The notes under the pieces are model-generated. The model had not been told where the DNA came from. It saw only the letters and a program-made list of their open reading frames with translations, and did no database searches. DNA of 64,000 bases from Drosophila pseudoobscura (Eukaryota > Arthropoda > Insecta > Diptera > Drosophilidae). Shown piece by piece: positions 12,095 through 27,000 of this stretch; within the stretch, counting starts at the first letter, position 1, and every line of letters begins with the position of its first letter. The stretch lies in the NCBI RefSeq assembly GCF_009870125.1, contig NC_046680.1, forward strand, positions 19,487,501 through 19,551,500, in the 5' to 3' direction. A program made the translations under genes and the position numbers.

Positions 12095-15000
12095 AATCCA
12101 AGCAGAGAGGCCAACTGCAGTCGGACAGCCGCTCTTGGTCCTCGCCAAGCGATTTCGGAGGCGGATGCGGAGGTGGGAGCGGCTCTCGTATCGAAAAACC
12201 AAAAAGTAAAAATGGCCCCCAGCGAATGTTGCAAGCAGCGCCAGAGATAAGCAGCCCGACTGCGGCAGCGGCAACTTAACATTTTGCACAGCCAGAAAGC
12301 GATGGGGAGAGGGCCAAAGGCAGAGAGAGATTGGGAGGAGAAACACAAACAAATTTCCTACTTACCCCAATGTTTAAGCTCTTCAATTGGCTAAAAGCGT
12401 TATTCTCTGTGTGTCCGCTATCTAAATGTGGCACGATTATTGTTATTACTGTTGTTGCTGTTGTTGTTGCCATTGCAGTGGTTGTTGCGGGTGGCGTCCA
12501 GTCGGTTTAACTATTTATTTGCATATGAGGTTTACTTGAAAATCTAGAATTTATTAGCAATTTGCAATGCACTGGAAGAAACAACGAGAACGAACGACTG
12601 GAGGGAGGCACAGGGAAACAGGTAAGTGAACTGCCAAGACCTCTGCACTCTTCCTCTCATCCTTCTCAGCCGCAGGGCACACAAATAGCAGCACACGAAA
12701 CGGCATCAAGACTTTTGTCAACGCAAACGCAATACGTAGTTGCAAAATGTGGAGAATATGAGCGAAAATAAAGGAACAAGCGCAATCGAGATGATGCTGG
12801 GCATGCTGAGCGAATCAACACCCTACATGCAGAAAAAATGGCTGGAGTTTCCATCAATCAAATGGAATTTGCGACTTATTGGCTTGGGCAGTGAAACATT
12901 CGGTGGACTAAACACAAGGCACGCTTATCTATTGCCCTTTGATTTCTACCTTGCACATTGGACTTGCAAGATTACCATCTAGCCACATTGCAGTCTGGCA
13001 CACCTAAAATCCTGGCATATACTGGGCATCGAGAGAAAGACTTGGCGGTCATATAAGAACACCAAGAGGAGCAACAACAAAGGCAACTACCGCTGGCGAT
13101 GGAGAAATAAGAGCGAGCAGTGGCAGCCGCATAGCGCGGCAGCGGCTGCGGCTACGGTGGCGGTGGCGGTGGCAGCGACAGGCGGCAACAACAACAAATT
13201 GGAATATATGGCTGGCAGGCATAACGGTGTTCATAATAATGATGGCGTGGTCTCTGAAAAGAACCATGATGGAGAAGCACCAGAGCCGGAGCAGGAGCCC
13301 ACGAGAGAACCAGAAGCGGGAGCAGGAGCAGGAGCCGGAGCAGAAGCCGAGGCCGAGGCAAGGACAACATAGCCGCAACATAATGAAAACGAAGGGAATT
13401 TTCAGTTCGCGAACTCTGTGAAGGCAGGGGCACAGAGGACGTACAACGCACGAAACCGCACAGAATGGCCGCCGGCCATTGCAAGTTCTCAAGTGCTTCC
13501 GGCTGAGAGGTTGCCTATCCAGCAGAACCGCAGCGAGAATGAGGACGAGGACGAGGGCAGTGACAGCTACCTACCAACCTACCTACCAATACTGTCATGT
13601 GGTTTCTTTGCTGTTAACGGTGGAGGGGGTTGGCAGTGCTCCTGGTTGACTGCCACTAACCATTGAGCTTCATCAGCAGCCAGGGCGAGGACGTCGCCAT
13701 CATGGGACGGAAATGAGTGAAGCGTGACATTTGCTGCTCCGGCGATGTCACGCTACGCTGCCGCTACGGCTGCTTCTCTCGCTTGCTCCTTCACCTTCTC
13801 TGTTTCCTCCTTCTTTGCCTGGTCTTTATCCTTTCCTCATCCCCATAGCCACATCCACATGTGTTGGGCCGCAGGCTAGGCAAAAGGAAACTCCTCGTAT
13901 AACGCAAATTAAAAATCCCACTGCCTGATGCCTGCATGCAAGACACTCCATCCAGGGGTGGGGAAAATCCGTAATGGGAAACTATCGCTCTCCCCTCTTT
14001 CCACCCTATCCTCCGCGTCTTAAAAGTGCCACTGAAAGTATGCAATGCTATTTTCATAATTATCCAGGTACAACATATAGTAAATTAATATATATGTACA
14101 TATATCATAAATGTAAGTTGAGGCAGTTTTCCCACTCTCCAGGAAGTCTAGCTTGTGAAATTCCTTTACTGGAATTTCCTTCGACACTGCTTTGACCTCT
14201 TTAAATATTACAAAAATCAGCCTGTACCTCCACCTGCCTTTTAACCTAAATGTGCCGCGGGGGACAAGCATTTCAACATCAAAACAAATGCATAACAAAA
14301 GGTGTAACACACATATCATGCATATTTTGAGAGAAATTGCCTCGAACGCCGTGGCTGCTGCTGCCGCTTTGCCGGACCCTACCCCTGCCCCATCCGTCAT
14401 CCGACCCACCCCTCGCATCGTGCCACAATCAACCTTTGGCAGCGGCTCGCGCTTTTGTCTCGCCACAGGCCAAATATCGATGTAAAGAATTAAAAACATA
14501 GGTACATGCGTCCTGGCGTGGAGGCGGGCTCTGGCCCCAGGGACTAGGCGGAGGGCGCAGCCTAAGCTCGTAGGTGGGGGCGAGCAGAAGAGCAGATACA
14601 ATAAAACATGCAAATATGCGCCCAAGGACATTGCAACAGCAGCAGCAACAACAGCTAGAACCACGATAGCAGACACAGTGAAAACAGAGCGCCAAAGAAC
14701 GTAGCCCCAAACATCAAACACACGCACACACACACACACAAATACATAGAGAGAGTGAGTCCTTTGGTGGCGGCATGACCGCAGGTGTATACATGTGCAT
14801 ATGTGTATGTGTGTGTGTCTGTGTCTGTGGGGGGAGATACCAAAGGGTATAAAGTTTATTTAGCTTTAGTCGAAATTAAAGGCCTTTGTATATTAAGTAA
14901 CCCACATGGAAAGGATCCATCCTGCTCACAGACGTAGACACAGACATACATAAATGCAGTGCGATAACCCACACACACATACCCCCAGCCCACACATACA

Positions 15001-18000
15001 CATACACGCTTTGAGTGTTGAAATTGTACATAAAATATGCCGCTGGCCGTTCTAAACATACCAAAAATGAAATTTGTACCAAAAAAAAAAGACAGATACA
15101 AGAAAGGAAAGAGCAGCTTTGATGCACCGAAGCTTTCGATACCCTTGAGATCTATGGTATTCAACAACTACATAATTTATCTGTTAAAACACATTTAAAT
15201 GTAGTTCTTTCCTCTCTTCAATTTAAACATCTGCTCAAAAAATAATAACTTCAGGAAGGGTATATAGAAGAATAAGCCGAACCGAATTTGGTTTAAATGT
15301 TGGTCCGAGGGGCCAAAAGACCGCCGCGGGTCATCGTTGCGTACCTCCAAAACGAGCTGTAAAGTTTCTCCCCCATGAGTGGGGTGCGTGTGGGCGTTCA
15401 GGTGTCCTCCTGGGGACGAGTACTCTACTGCGATATGCAAATACTTGGCCCGAATCGTGATTTCATCAAAAGAGAGCATTTGGAGACAATGAAATTGTAA
15501 AGCGGCCTAGGTCGTAAAGCCCTAAATGGCCTTTGAACGATGGTAATGCCCCATATTAAATCTCATCAAAGTTACTTTATGGAGAAGGCTTAAAGTCCGG
15601 CGGGAAATACGCGGGTAAGTCGTTTTCCCATTACAGATTCCAGCAACCCTTTGGCATGATTATTAACTCAGAGCCGTATTTACATTTTGACAATCGCGGT
15701 GGCAATCATCCGGCGACGGTTACGGGTCCGGGGCTGGGATGGGGACTGGGAGTGGCACTGCAACTGCAACTGGAGGTGGGAAATGTCACTGCAGTTGCAA
15801 GGGGCATAAAAACTGATGACTTGTGCCGCTGTCTGCTCCGTAACAGTCACTGTCCCGCCCCCTCCCCCTCGATTTCCGCGACCGTGTCCCAATGGTACAA
15901 TTTCATTTTTGATTCCGCTTTTTGTCCGCAACATATAAAAATTCATGAAATGTTGTACCCCCACCCGCCATTGTCGGTTGTAAAATATATATGTACCTAC
16001 ATGTCGAATGCGTATACATACATATATATTGTATATTTAAATGCCGTAACATTGATTGACAAAAGCCATATCGCCAAAAGAGAGAGGACAGCGCAGGCAG
16101 AAGACAGGACCGACAGGGCGTATGAGTAATGTAACGCGATGCGAAAACCCGAAACAATGCAATTCCCAATAAAGATGAGGCGGGGGCTCCAGAAAAACTT
16201 GATGGGATATTCAGTTTTTATGCATATGCTGGTACTGTGTGTGCAGCAGCGCTTTCCCCAGAAGGATATACCGGAAAACTCCACTCTCACAAACGGAAAA
16301 CCTCTGGCGAAATCGAGTCTGGGAATGCATTAATCTAATCAAATATTCGGAATGCAAATAAAACTTAGAAAGTACAAAACTATTGGTTTGCTGCACTGAA
16401 AAAAGTTCCTGCCGACAAACAATAAAAAAAGCCTAAATATTTAATGCGATTTTTATAGAATTTATTTTGATTTTATTACAGAACTCATTAATTATTTCCG
16501 GAATATGGACTAGAATATGAGCTCCAGGATCTGGGCATGCATAAGGAAAGTGTTTTTGCCTTGACTGCCTGCATCTCTAATGCCTTTGTCCGCGGCGCCA
16601 GAGCACAATTTGAATATATTTAGGATCCACAGCCGACATGTTGATTCCAATACTATTAAGGCACACGCTAAGCTAAGCATATATACTCGTATGCATATAT
16701 AGACAGTGAGCGAGGGGTGGGCGGGCGGTTGATGCAGTATTCTATATAATTGTGTAGTCTCACATTTTGCGGGGCTAATCTGCATTTAAATGGAATTTTT
16801 AATTATTTTCCTGGCCGCATCCTTTGACAATCACAGCGGGACGCTGTCGTTTGGCCACGGCCATCAGAATAAGAGCCCGCGGCGGAAGCGAGGCGAGGCG
16901 GTGTCCGTGTCTGTTGCTCTGTCCGTGTCCACGTCCGTGTCCTGGCAATAAAATGCAGTTCGAATTTAAATAAAATTTAACCAGAACGCTAGGGTAGTTG
17001 TGTCAACTATAAGATATCTGTTAGTGCGAAAATATCTTTGATATCTTCTTACAAAATGATTAAGCCATCTTGTTGTCTTGTTTTTGGCTGAAATACCTAT
17101 GCGTTCGGAACAATTTTTAGTGAATACGAACATAATCAATTCAAAGCGGCCTATAAACATATGGACACCAGTGAATTTTCCATATACCCTTTTACTTCAG
17201 AGGTATCAGGTATAGCACGCTGGTTCACACACACACACAAGAGCCAGTTCAACGCCCAAGCCCCACCCCCCGTCCATTGAGCGCATTTTAGATTGCCAAT
17301 CAAAATGCGGAACAAAATTATAACAGTCGATGGGTTAGCGAGGGACTAGATATAGATGGGACCGCGGCACCTAACATATTTCCCATCAACGACTAAGCAA
17401 ATAAGAATATTAATGGTTTTTTCCAGCCATTGGGCAATATTTTGTACCCTCTAATGCTTAATATACATATGTACATACACCTGAGCGGGTTTATCGATTA
17501 GGCGACATACGACCACATCTTTTTCTCCCTCCCTCTCTCTTTCCCTCTCTTGCTGTAACTTCCCTTTTTGATCAATAATATCTGTGGCTTGCATGAAATT
17601 AAAATTGGCGACATTTTACAAATTTAATTTTTGATTTTATTCCAATAAAACAAGTTGTAATTAACATGTTAATTAATAGTTGGGTTGGCCCGAGGGACGT
17701 ATGAGAATATTTAATAAAAATCTGTTGCATAATTGTAGGCTGCTAATAATTCCTACCGTGCGTGCGTGTGCGTGTTGCCTCATTAAAAAATAAGTCCTTG
17801 TTGTGTTAATATTAATTACTTTTGGCTGCCTGAAAAAAACCGATACGGCAACTGCAGGCAAACAATAAAAATTTCATTGTAAATTTTAATGACAATCAAA
17901 GTTGTGGTCGCGGGAAGAGTTTATTTTTCTGCCCCGATCAGACGGCATTCCAGCTGTCAAAGTCGATGGGGAATGGGAAGGAGAAGTAGAGAATCCTGCC

Positions 18001-21000
18001 GCGGGCGGGGTTGAGAAATATTTGTCATTCTGGTCATAGTGGATCCCGGAAGTAGCCTCGAAGCCTCATTGAATCCAATGGCGGGGGCTGCAGAGACGAG
18101 GCCAAGTTTCATTTCATCAGGCTATGGCATTCCTGAAGAGATAGTGAGAGGGTGGGCTGGCGAAAGAGAGATACTGTAAGCCAAATTGGCCATTGGCATT
18201 TCACTTCAAATTCTCCTTGACTTGCCCTCACACACACTTACCCATGCCTCGTGCCCATCCATGTTGTTCTTGGATGTGGGAAATGGGAACGTGAACTGCA
18301 TGTCTGGTCCGGATTGCGGGCAGGGCAAGGCTTACCTGGTCGACAGCATCCACCAAGGAGCCATGCAAGGAGCAGCAGGACTGCCACAACTGCCCGCCAC
18401 CCAAGGCTACAACAGGCAGCGCAATGGAACGGAAATTAAAAAGCGGAAAAAGAAAACAGAACCGGAACAGGAACCTCTAAACCGTAAACGTTGCCGCACA
18501 CGTTAACGTGGCTTTAGCTGTGGCTGTGGCTCGCTCTGAGCTTCGACTACTGCACGTTACCCAAGCCCCACATTACAATGAATCCTGGGGCATGAATGCA
18601 AACAAAACTTACAGTTGTTGCTCAAGCACACAGATGCACAAGGAGGAAGTGACGCATGTGAGAACACGATATCATTTCAGGCAGTGGCATCCTCCATCTG
18701 AGCTTCATCCTCATCCTTAGCACCAGCTCCATCCCCCTTCTCAGCTCCAGCCAGCAGCTTTCTCTCTTCGTGGTGAAGATGGCTGGTGAACGCGGGCCGA
18801 GGTCTTGATGTCAGGATAATGATGCCCTTTCAGGAGTCACAAGTCTCAACGACAACGACTGTCAGAGCCAGCCAACCCTTTCCGACTTGTTGCTCTTAGC
18901 CTCCTGGTCCATTGTTAATACCGCTGGGAGTAACACACAGAGATAGATGGCTCCCCAACGTCTTTCACTCAATTCAAGGAAGATCTCTAGTTTCACCTTC
19001 TGTGGCTTACGCCAAGACCAACTCGAACAACACTGTCTACAATACCATTTGATGATGAGATTCGTTCACATATTTTCGAGCTAAGCTCTGGAGGCGAGCA
19101 AATATTGCTGTAGGTTTTCTTTCATAGAATTAACTGCAGCATTGCAATGTCATTGGTCTAAGTTTTCCATATCCCATATTGTATCCCATATCCCATATCT
19201 ACGTCTCACTCTCTATCACATTTGATGGGAAGTTGGAAAAGCAATTACTTTTCCGTTGGAAATTTTTGTACTTCGTAAACATTTAATTTCCAATTTTAAT
19301 TTGCTTCAATGCACTGCCGCACACAGAGGGCGGCAGCGGGTGATGAGGCGGAGGCAGAACCAATCGACATTGGACCCATTGGACTGCTAGCTGAGGTCCT
19401 GCCGCTGCAGCAAAAGGACCTGCTACTCATGTGGCCCTGCTCTGGCTGTGGCTCCGTTTCTCATTTACATTAAATAAATATTGTACAATTGTATTGAGCA
19501 GCTGGCAAAGGTGAGGAGAGGCCCCATCCACATCCACAGCCCTGGAAAAAGCCCAGTGAAATGAGCTCCCACCCATTTGGTTCTTTGCATTTCGGTGCCA
19601 ACTTCGTCTTGCGAGAGGCTTCCGCTTTGGTTTCTCCTCATCTTCGTTCTCATTCTGATTCCCATTCTGCAAAGGTAATATAAGCTCCAACAAATAAAAG
19701 AATTGAAATTGTTTGCCCCTTGCCGCCGCCCCAAAAATGATTTCCAATGAATAAAATTGAAATCGAAACATTTTACGGTTCGATTTCAGTTTATGGAAAA
19801 TGCATGTTGCACATGCCTCTCGCTCTGTATGCAAATGCAGCGGAGTAATATCGAAATTTGACAGCAATCAAAATATTTCCAAGTGGGGGTACCGACAAAT
19901 TCTTGTTTGCACTCAAATATATATTCTCTTCTTAAATTAACAAAATTTTCATTAAGTTTTCTTGAACATCATTTCTGGCAATATTTTTGCAAATAGTAGC
20001 AGTAGAGGAAAATTATTGAGAAAATTGTACCCTATTTACCCAAGTTAAGATGCGTCTGACAAGGTGCGGAACGAAGCGTTTCATAGGTCTGACATCAAAC
20101 TTACAAGTCAGGTCCTTTTAGGGTTCCCTTCCTGATTGCCAAGTCCAATACTATCAAGTTTCTTTCTTATAAACCGAAATTTGCATAAAGTTTTCTATGT
20201 AATTAATTTTTTACAATGTTTTTCCAGTTGTCCGCATACAAAAATGGATGCACAGACAGAGCCACTCACCACCAACCAGATGTCATCCTTTTTAATGGCT
20301 CAGTGGAGTCCTGGATTCAGCATCCTGGATGACTTGTGATGTGCAAATGTTATCCTGTCTCTCGGGCTGTCTGCTTGTCTCTATGTCTGTCAGTCTCCTC
20401 TCCGCATGTGTGTTTATAATTTACTTTACTTTCTGACAAAAGGATTTTAAAACAATTATTTTAATGTTTTTCCCACACACATACACACGGATACAGATAC
20501 AGAGACAGACATTACGTCAAATTGAGTTTTGTTTCATTGGGAAAATGGGAAAATGTGAAAATGTGGAAATGACCTGACTTTTGCCAATTTTTGGCATTTG
20601 GCTTTTAAATGCAATTTTTCTCTTCATTTAACATTTGCTATGGAATACATCTACATACATACGTGTTTCTGTGTACAAGTATTCATGTCTGTCCATTTAT
20701 AGATTGTGGAAAATCGACAAGTTTATTTAATAAAACGCAAACACAAATGCAAATCCATTAAAAATTCATTGTAAATAAATACCAAAGTGCATCAATGCAT
20801 AGACACAATGTTATTTCAAAAATTATCTCAACCATGTAATGCAAATTTTTCAAGAATTACACTGTACGACAGTCCTTTTGTACTATGCTCTCGAGACACA
20901 AATTAGGTTGTAGGTTGTTGGCTGATTAGATCACGTTATGGTCGAAGTTAAACATTTTTCTACCAATTTTTACACGTCTTCAAATCTGACTTTTTTCAGT

Positions 21001-24000
21001 CATGAGAATAACTGACAAAAAAGTTGTATTTTGTCGAGTGTCTTAGACAAAATATACAAATTAGATTTCAAGTGAATTATGCCGAGTCAAAAGGATTCAA
21101 TTCGCATTTTGGAAATGGGAAATAAAGCAGAAAAGAAGCTGGATATTTTGCTAAGCTTTAAATATGTACATACTATGTATATACTTAAATTTAAAAAAAT
21201 TGGCATCATGCACCATGATAAATGACTCTGCTAATTATGGTAGAGGAGAACTTTGTGCCCGACTTGGCTGGCATATCTATGCTAATCGCAATCGTACAAC
21301 AAATTCAAAAATAATTCTCGGTATGAATTCAGGAGAAGAAGGTAGAATATTGCACACCCTATAAATATAATGAAAATGTTTCTTTATTATAGGAATTGAG
21401 AAAAGAAAGATGCATGAGTGGTAGCAATGAAAATTAATGAATTGTATGTAAATAAAATGGATGGGATAGTGGTATTCCTTCCTTCCTAACTGTATATTAT
21501 TAAAGCAAAGTAAACTTCCCTTTTAAAAGGCGTTTGAAATTGCATATATAAACGTTTTGGCCAGAACAGGCCCGTGTTTCTGTAACGAAAAATGATAGTT
21601 CTAAACAAATTCTTTCGACTATTCCTTCTTTAAACTATTAAAACGTTACAATGTTCTCGTTTCTAGCCCACCTACCCCCCTCGATAGAGCAACGCGAACA
21701 CTTGCAGCGGTTTCAAGTTTCGAACAACATCAAGATGGGAGCGGATGAGGCGAAAGTAAGCAAGTCATTAACATATCGCACCAATGAAAATGCAAATGCA
21801 ACACAAATTACCGGGATGGGCAGGATGGTGTCCTGGTCCTGCTCCCTGCAGCGATTCCTCTTGGATGACCGCTTGTCTGGTGGCTCATTAAAATGCGCTG
21901 CCATCTCGCGAAAGTGAAAAATTGCCCAGGAAAAGTCAGAAGGCAAGGAGAGAAAAATAACTTGCGTAAGGTATAGGAATAGAAAAAATAGGTGAAAAGA
22001 TGTGAAAGAAAAAGCCTTGGAGTGACCACAGTGAATAAGCTTTACCCTAAAATCAGTTGGTACTCAATGGTAGGGTAGGTGTTTCGATGGCAAAAAGGAG
22101 AGGGCGCAAGGGAAATGAAATCTGGCTGCTAAGAGCTAGAAATAGTTCACGGGTAAAGCAAAAGTATGGATGGGAGATGTCGAACTTCAGAATCCTACAC
22201 AATTGGTTTCCACAAAAGTGGTAAACCCTACCCAAAAAGAGCATCTGAAGGACCACAAAAGAAAGTCGAAAAAACTTTTGTGGCCCTGCAGACAAGGACA
22301 GCTGGAGACAGGGGGAGAGGGAGAGGCGGGTAGTCGGTCGCGGGAAAGGTGCCTGACTTGCACAGGACTTGGGTCTCCTTATCCCGTTGTTGTAATTGTT
22401 GTAACTATATCTTTACGTTACGCATTGTTAGCACTTCATAAAACAAATCTCATGAATATTACGAAGACTCTTATCTGCGGACTCGTAATGCATTTGCTGA
22501 GAGGAATGGATACGGTCAGGCCCCACACTGCTTGAGATGGCTTCGGGTTATTGCCACAAAGCAGAGCAGTGCTCCTGGATCCGTCCCTCCCTCTGCGGCG
22601 TGTCCTGTCCGCCGTGCAGTCATGTGCAGGAATTAATTTTGCGATTACGCGTAATTACAGCCCGGAAAAAAGTCAACAATGAAGGAGCCACCGGAGAGCT
22701 CAGTAAAGGGCGGGAGAAACTTAATTGCGAGTAAGTGTTGCTTATTACTTATTATCTGCACTTGCGCCTGCCCCATTCCCCATGTTCCATGTCGCATCCT
22801 ACTCCGGCCCCCCTTTCAGCCTGCCACTCACGCCGTGGCGGAGGCGTGTCAGCGGCATTGCCGAAACTTAATTGTTAGCTTGCCGAAACTTTTCGACGCG
22901 ATATTTAACCCTTTACTTTTTGTTGCTAATTAAAAAACTTTTGGCCCCACGCTGGGAACGGTAGGGAAAAAATTGTGAAAATGCGAAAAAAAAGAGCACA
23001 GAACGACATAAAAACGCTTCAGCATAGATATGTATATATGTAAACGCGTACATGTGCGTTCGGTCCTGGTTGTTTACACAAAAGCAATCATACGCCATGC
23101 TGTACGCTGACTTAATCTTCATCCACCCAAGGCCCACTGTAGCCTCTCCGCAATGCTCCGTAGCCATATCGTCACTGTCAACAATACGACATCAAGGGGG
23201 TGGCCAAAGATTGGATGGTTTCTGGTGCTCTGGTTTGGGGGTTCTTCAAAAGGGGGGAGATCTGACTGCTTGACGTTGCGTTGAAGTTTCATTAATTAGA
23301 TAAAAGTTTCTTCTGCTTCCTTACCCCTTCCTCTCTTCCTCACCACTCTCCCCCTCTACATTGTTAATGACGCCAAGGAACGAGCTGCAAATTATTTGCA
23401 CACAACAAAAGCCAAAAAGTTGCAGGACCCATCGCTCCCCGCCCCATAACTGTAACCCCCATGTCAGTGGGAAATGTTTCAAAGGAAGAAAGTTGCTCTT
23501 TGGGTGGGTGTGGTTAGCGGATATGACGGGTGGAAGGAGGATGTATACGATATTATATGATATTATCAGTTTCTGGCCATCGGATGATTTGGGAAAAAGA
23601 AAACTTCACGTACCTGAGGCTATTCCTTTCCAAAAAAAGCGAAATAAAACAGGAACGAGGGCTATACTTTCTATTTTAAAATACCCTCGGATTGGAAACT
23701 ATGGAAGCCAACCTCTATATTGCGTTAGAAATAGACGAAAGAACTTCAGAGAGAGTAATTTTCCTCAATGTTTTGGAAATAATTAACCGGTTGCAATGAT
23801 TTTTGGCAGATATACTATAATCAAATATCGTTGAACATAGGTAGATTTCATATCAATTTGCACAAACAGAGTATACCTTGTAAGATATAAGTACTGGATA
23901 TAATGATGTAAAAATGAAGGAAACCCTAAACAAAATTAGGTTTCAATTAAGATGCCACTTTCAAAATAAGAAGGGAAGGGAAGCCGGGAAGGGTTACATG

Positions 24001-27000
24001 GGATGAAGCCTCAGCAAACAGCGAGAAATAAAAAATAATTATCCACTCCCACCTCGAAGAGAACACCACCCCACCCCATCCCCTGGTGGCAGCTAATCAA
24101 GGAGCCGAGCGGAAGGTGGTAGATAAAGAAAAACCGGAAACGACGTACCAGGAAACGCCAATCAAATTAGAAAAAAAGGACCACATCAGGAATACCTAGA
24201 AAAGGATGCCAGAAACAGCAAGAGCCCGGGAAGCAAAAGGGTTGCAAGTGTGGCAAAGAAATGATGGGATATACGGAAGATGAATTTTTAATTTGTTGCT
24301 GTTGCTTTCCGTTTTAATTGTTGTTGACAGACGGCTGACTGACTCGGGATCTGCGACTCGTAACTGACTGACGCCGCACTTCACAATCCTTTTTCTTTTG
24401 CTAGCCTGGCAACAGCCAGCTTAAATGGAGCTTTTAATTAAAGAAATTGCGGTAATTCCCTTAGAAGACAGAGCTATATGCACAGGGAAAAAAATGAAAT
24501 GCCTCTCGTCAAAGATGCGCCCCGCGGGTCAGCACTTTGGTGTGGCTACATCATAACCAAAAGTGGTTGCCGGTTGTGGAGGGATTCCAAAGCCGGGATG
24601 AACAGGAGAGGCTATGCTACGCATGAATTTGATGTTATTGTTCCGGTTCGACATAGCAACGTGCACATCAAAAGGGGGAACCACATTTACAACACCTTGA
24701 GGGGGTCGGGCACCTCTCATGGTAACGTTTTCATTTTAACTTTCATTTTCTGGCTTCTAATGGCATTATCCAAGGGAAAGGGCTCCAACAATGGGGCTGA
24801 GGTGTGTGCTGCCTCCCCCCATACTCGTATTTGTCAAAGGATTTTGAGTAATTAAATTTTATGCCATTTGCACATCAATTTGCATCCAAATTTCAAATTC
24901 TGAAGTTTGTCGGGAGGCCAAACTCAAGTACCTACAGTGCTCTTTGTAGCATAAAGATGTACTCGAAAGACTTTCTTAATAGGTATATCTTAAACAAGAA
25001 TGGAAAATATATGAAATACTCTCAACAGAATCTATAGATTACACATTCGAAACGCATAACTGAACATACTAACATAATATACCAATCTTTTTGTAGTCTG
25101 TTGACATTGTACGCACCATTAAATCGGGTTTAACTAACTCAAATATTTGGCAACAAACAGCACGCTCAAGAAACCTGTTGATCCTGCCGAAAAAACTGGT
25201 CTGAAGAGCCTCGCAAAAAAGGTACTCAAATAATTGAAATTTATGGCTAACGATGGGGTAGGGGAGGCTTGGGGTGAACACAGGTGGTCAAAGCCAACAA
25301 GCATAAATGATATTATTTCAGCCGTACAATGTTTAATGGCAGACAGTGGATAGCTTTGCTGAATTTCCGGTCGAATATGGCCCGATGGATGGAGATGCAA
25401 GCAGAGGTTGAAGTTGAGGGAAGCTTGGAATGTCTATTAATCTGAGTGGTTGGGAGATCACCCGCTCTTTCATACATTGTATAAGAAGGTGAGCATATAA
25501 GAAATTAACTTAAAAAGTCATTTTCCAGGAAAAGGATGAGCGGAAGAGGTAGATGGAGAGGAGGCCCCAAGTAGAGAGAGAGAGAGACCGTAAAAAAGGA
25601 TTAATTGCATGAGGAGCTGTACACGGAGCTGGCGGCATCAGCTCTCCACATGCCACACTCGACTCCGGCCCCCATGACAACGAGCAGTGCACACGGCCAC
25701 CAAGTGCATATCCTGGCTTTTTCTATAAGCCATTGACTTGCCGCATCCTTTGGCCAGGAACAAGCCAGGAAGGCAGTCAGCCAGGAAGGCAAGTGTGCTC
25801 TCGTACGGCATGTGGTGGATCCGTATTTTTTAATAGTGTTTCGTGTGCCTCTTGGCGTTAATTTATGCCACAAAATCATTTTCTTTTATACGCCACACAC
25901 CCGCTCTCAGCACTCGCACTCTCAGACTCTGCCACATGCGAAAATAAAAATTAAAAAAGACACAGAGGCTAGCGTTCATGGTCGCAGCTTAAGATACCCT
26001 TACCTCTAGCAGTCTAGCGAGATGTCCTTAATAGCAAGGGACCAAGCGTACAATCAGGAAGTCCAGAAGGTAGTATGGAAAATGGGTTCGGAGAATACTC
26101 AATTCCCCTGCGCTCCACTCAAAGTCGACATAATCTTTGAAAGGGTATAAAACATTGAAAAATATAAAAAATACAGAGAGGACAGAGAGGGGAAGACGGA
26201 ATGGTGATGCAAATTGCGTTGCATTTGCCCGGAGCCCTCCAGACGCAGTTTTATGTCAAGTGAAAAATGAATGCGACCTATGACATGAAATATGAGCGCA
26301 TCTTTTGCACAACACACCGCCCAAACACAGCCAAACTTTTATTAGTTTTCGCTTTGATGCAAATACGAAACAAATAAAAGTAAAATTGGGATTACTCGCC
26401 GCCATAGCAAAAACGAAATCGAAAACAAAAACAGAGAAAAAACCCGCAATAATAATTTATTATATGACAAACACGATGATCAGGTGCCCTGATAAGTCGC
26501 AGTCCCAATCCGAACATGACAGGCAGGCAGGCCTGCCACAGCTACCTAAAAACAATACTGGACGGAAAGTATTACGGAAATTTCGCACTTCGCTCAAGCT
26601 CTGCTCGGTTGTTGGGGTTCGAGTTCATCTCGGGTTCATTATATTTGTGCACTTCGCAGTAGTTCCCCGAATCACTGCAAATGTTATGCAATCTAAGTCG
26701 CAGTAGAATTCTCGGATCCGGGACCTCACAACCCAAATGTCTCTAGTATAGTACGTCTAGAATGCATACAACCATACTTCCACATACCCGTAGTGTGTAT
26801 GTATATGTATATCATTCATAGTGTTCCCAGACAAGGCCACAAGTTTTCACTGGAATTGGCATTGATGGAATTAGGGAATTGCGATGTGGCAATGACAATG
26901 AAAACAAGTGGCGACAATGAGCAATGCACTCTGAGAATGGTTGAGAATGAGTATTATATTACAGTGATCAAAATATTCTCTTATTATTTTATCTTCTACC

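Noticed and set aside
14020-14739. Minus-strand 239-codon ORF
   Set aside because: It starts in a GT repeat, shows no domain or steady codon bias, and ends in AT-rich intergenic sequence. Frames of this size are possible by chance in low-complexity DNA.
24478-24855. Plus-strand 125-codon ORF
   Set aside because: No recognisable motif, no promoter or poly(A) signal, and a length within chance expectation.
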